Positions 51,259 through 52,958 of a stretch of DNA of 52,958 nucleotides are shown here, piece after piece. The notes beneath the pieces are model-generated. The model was not told the DNA's origin. It did not search any database and saw nothing but the letters and a program-made list of their open reading frames with translations. The position numbers were made by a program, and so were the translations under genes. Source of the stretch: 2-12-FULL-42-15 sp964196565 (lineage in GTDB: Bacteria > Pseudomonadota > Gammaproteobacteria > Coxiellales > Coxiellaceae). How positions within the stretch are numbered: the first letter of the stretch is position 1; every line of letters starts with the position of its first letter. The stretch covers positions 1 to 52,958 of the forward strand of contig CAXMUH010000037.1 in the NCBI GenBank assembly GCA_964196565.1, read 5' to 3'.

Positions 51259-51322
51259 ATAACTACTAGAGAGCTACTTTAACCGCGTAAATAACTACTG
51301 GTGAGCAACTCTAATCGCGTAA
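51259..51322 (+). repeat. 32-bp tandem repeat (two copies) upstream of gspD
   Basis: Two adjacent 32-nt units (51259-51290, 51291-51322) begin ATAACTACT and end CGCGTAA, matching at 27 of 32 positions. Further down, AACAATTATGAG occurs at 51376-51387 and again at 51452-51463. The 51162-51465 region otherwise has no gene and should contain the gspD promoter. Confidence 0.65.
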
Positions 51323-51465
51323 AAAATATCTACAATTTTTGCTTTTTATTAATCCTTAAGGTATGATTTATGCGCAACAATTATGAGAGAATAGAACAGG
51401 ATTTCTCAAGTATCAATTGTTAAGGATGACATAGTTTTGTGAGCCATCTATAACAATTATGAGCG

Positions 51466-52958
51466 ATGAGAATGAGCAAAGGTCTACCGGTATTTATCAT
51501 ATGTTTAGCTGTCAGCTTAACGGCGCAAGCCAGCTATACATCAAATTCTAAGCAGTTGCCACAGCACATAAAGCTTTCTGATCCACGCACCCATGACCAT
51601 TTAGTTATCAAGCATGGTCCAAAAAAAGTACATACCCCTGCGCAGCCCAAGCAGATGTGGAATCTTCAAAATGCAGATATCCAAGCGGTGGTGCAGACCA
51701 TTTCTCAATTAACCGGCAAAAATTTTGTGGTCGACCCACGTGTTCAAGGAAAGGTCACATTAATTTCAGCGAAGCCAATGACAGTTCATGAAATGTACAA
51801 TGTGTTTTTATCGATGCTACAGGTTCTGAACTATTCTGTGATTCCCTCGGGCAATGTGATTAAGATAGTGCCTTCGATGGACGCTAAAGGTTATGGCGGC
51901 ACTTTGGTAACTGGCAAGCACCCAGGCCGCGGTGATCAAGTGGTGGTGCGAGTGGTTCCCGTTAACAATGTCTCAGCGGTACAGCTTGTGTCTATTTTAC
52001 GACCATTGATGTTGGATTGGGGCAGCATCAGCGCCTATCAACCATCAAACTCTTTAGTATTAGCGGGCACAGCTTCAAATATTAATCAACTGGTTGATAT
52101 TATACATAATTTGGATAGGAACAATGGGTCAAGCGTAAAAGCTGTGCATTTGAAATATGCTGATGCCACAAAATTGGCGCAAGTGATTCAACAGTTGCAG
52201 TCAGCGAACAGTAACCAAGGCAAAGTTAATAATGTGGCTGTGGTGGCTGATCAATCTGCGAATATGCTATTAGTCAGTGGCAACACCGATAACCGTGATA
52301 AGACAATCAAATTAATTAAGCAGCTTGATACACCAAATTCTGCAGGCGCGAGTAATACCGCAGTGATTCGATTGAATTATTTAACTGCAAAAAAAGTGGC
52401 GCCGATGTTAACCAAGCTTGCACATGGTTTTGTTGCACAAGAAAGGAAAACAAATTCAGGGCGCTCATCTACTTTTGGTGTGGGTGCCAGTTCATCTGAA
52501 GGCGTTTCAATCCAAGCTGTTAATGATGATAATGCAATTGTATTAAGTGGACCATTTCAAGTTATTCAAAGTTTGAAAGGTGTAATTAAAAAAATTGATA
52601 TCAGGCCTCAACAAGTATTGGTCCAAGCGGTGATCGTGAAAATGGACGTGAACTCTTTATCACAGTTTGGTATTCAATGGGGTACAACCAATCCAACGGG
52701 TGCCAGTTCGGGTGGTGATAATTCATCGGTAGGTTCTATGATATCACAGGCCCTTCAAAATGGTGTTGGTTATATTAAAGAAGGCAGCTTCCGTGCGATC
52801 GTGACCGCATTAAGCTCAAACGGAAATTCTGATATTTTGGCAACACCTTCAGTATTAGTTTTAAATAATCAAAAAGCGTCAATCAGCGATGGTAAAAATA
52901 TTGGAATATTAAGCCGTCAAAATATGACGAATGTCAGCAATGGTAATGATGGAACGGT
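51466..52958 (+). CDS. gspD: type II secretion secretin GspD (3' truncated by window)
   Basis: Outer-membrane channel of type II secretion. About 497 residues are visible, running off the right edge. The signal peptide is MRMSKGLPVFIICLAVSLTA followed by QA|SY, starting at ATG 51466 (51472 is also in frame). The N0 domain is WNLQNADIQAVVQTISQLTG, with NFVVDPRVQGKVTLIS. N1-N3 repeats contain AVHLKYADATKLAQVIQQLQ and AVIRLNYLTAKKVAPMLTKL. The secretin core begins QVLVQAVIVKMDVNSLSQFGIQWG. The upstream gene is not another gsp gene, so gspD begins its own unit here. Confidence 0.93.
   Translation, partial: MRMSKGLPVFIICLAVSLTAQASYTSNSKQLPQHIKLSDPRTHDHLVIKHGPKKVHTPAQPKQMWNLQNADIQAVVQTISQLTGKNFVVDPRVQGKVTLISAKPMTVHEMYNVFLSMLQVLNYSVIPSGNVIKIVPSMDAKGYGGTLVTGKHPGRGDQVVVRVVPVNNVSAVQLVSILRPLMLDWGSISAYQPSNSLVLAGTASNINQLVDIIHNLDRNNGSSVKAVHLKYADATKLAQVIQQLQSANSNQGKVNNVAVVADQSANMLLVSGNTDNRDKTIKLIKQLDTPNSAGASNTAVIRLNYLTAKKVAPMLTKLAHGFVAQERKTNSGRSSTFGVGASSSEGVSIQAVNDDNAIVLSGPFQVIQSLKGVIKKIDIRPQQVLVQAVIVKMDVNSLSQFGIQWGTTNPTGASSGGDNSSVGSMISQALQNGVGYIKEGSFRAIVTALSSNGNSDILATPSVLVLNNQKASISDGKNIGILSRQNMTNVSNGNDGT

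Noticed and set aside
51259..51322. CRISPR-like array
   Set aside because: The two units are directly adjacent with no spacer and no cas genes are nearby.

Overview
This window looks like chromosomal DNA from a moderately AT-rich gammaproteobacterium, most likely of the order Legionellales (Coxiella/Legionella/Aquicella-like). The evidence is: proteobacterial housekeeping proteins (PriA, EpmA plus EF-P with Lys34, PdxB, TrkA/TrkH, GlmS, a short CCA enzyme), a tkt-gap-pgk-pyk-fba block like the one I recall from Coxiella and Legionella, and a type II secretion secretin at the right edge. I saw no phage genes, insertion-sequence transposase, tRNA, rRNA or CRISPR array. The taxonomic call is inference.

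Layout. 1-3.9 kb: end of an unidentified ORF, a GNAT-like acyltransferase, a flavoprotein strongly resembling eukaryotic FOXRED2, and a FadL-type porin. 4-12.4 kb: housekeeping genes (cca, psd, sodC, epmA-efp, a 52-residue ORF, priA, pdxB) separated by inverted-repeat elements. 12.5-17.2 kb: four-gene tripartite export operon (TolC-like channel, lipoprotein adaptor, ABC ATPase, ABC permease). 17.4-19.6 kb: a membrane protein with two internal duplications and an abundant-type beta-barrel protein with a clear promoter and terminator. 19.7-24.8 kb: potassium block (KimA-like transporter opposite trkA-trkH).

24.9-31.0 kb: a compact five-gene minus-strand operon (KAS III-like synthase, OleD-like reductase, metallo-beta-lactamase-fold hydrolase, PaaK-like adenylating enzyme, ATP-grasp ligase), divergent from a helix-turn-helix regulator. 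This is the best candidate for an undescribed system: it has the logic of a small-molecule pathway (condense, reduce, activate, ligate) but no carrier protein, and it is not the canonical olefin cluster. 31.1-43.5 kb: thioesterase, amino-acid permease, polA, a degenerate multicopper oxidase, glycosyltransferase, SMP-30-like hydrolase, a DUF2269 / SDR-DoxX / DUF2269-like membrane operon, and glmS. 43.8-51.0 kb: central carbon block tkt-gap-pgk-pyk-fba. 51.5 kb to the end: gspD, truncated by the window.

Intergenic regions hold several families of imperfect palindromes. Family B (three copies) shows paired, compensating base changes between copies. Family A has three copies in two orientations. 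Both often sit right against stop codons. A separate large hairpin (3894-4014), a 35-bp hairpin between cca and psd, and a 32-bp tandem repeat before gspD are also noted.
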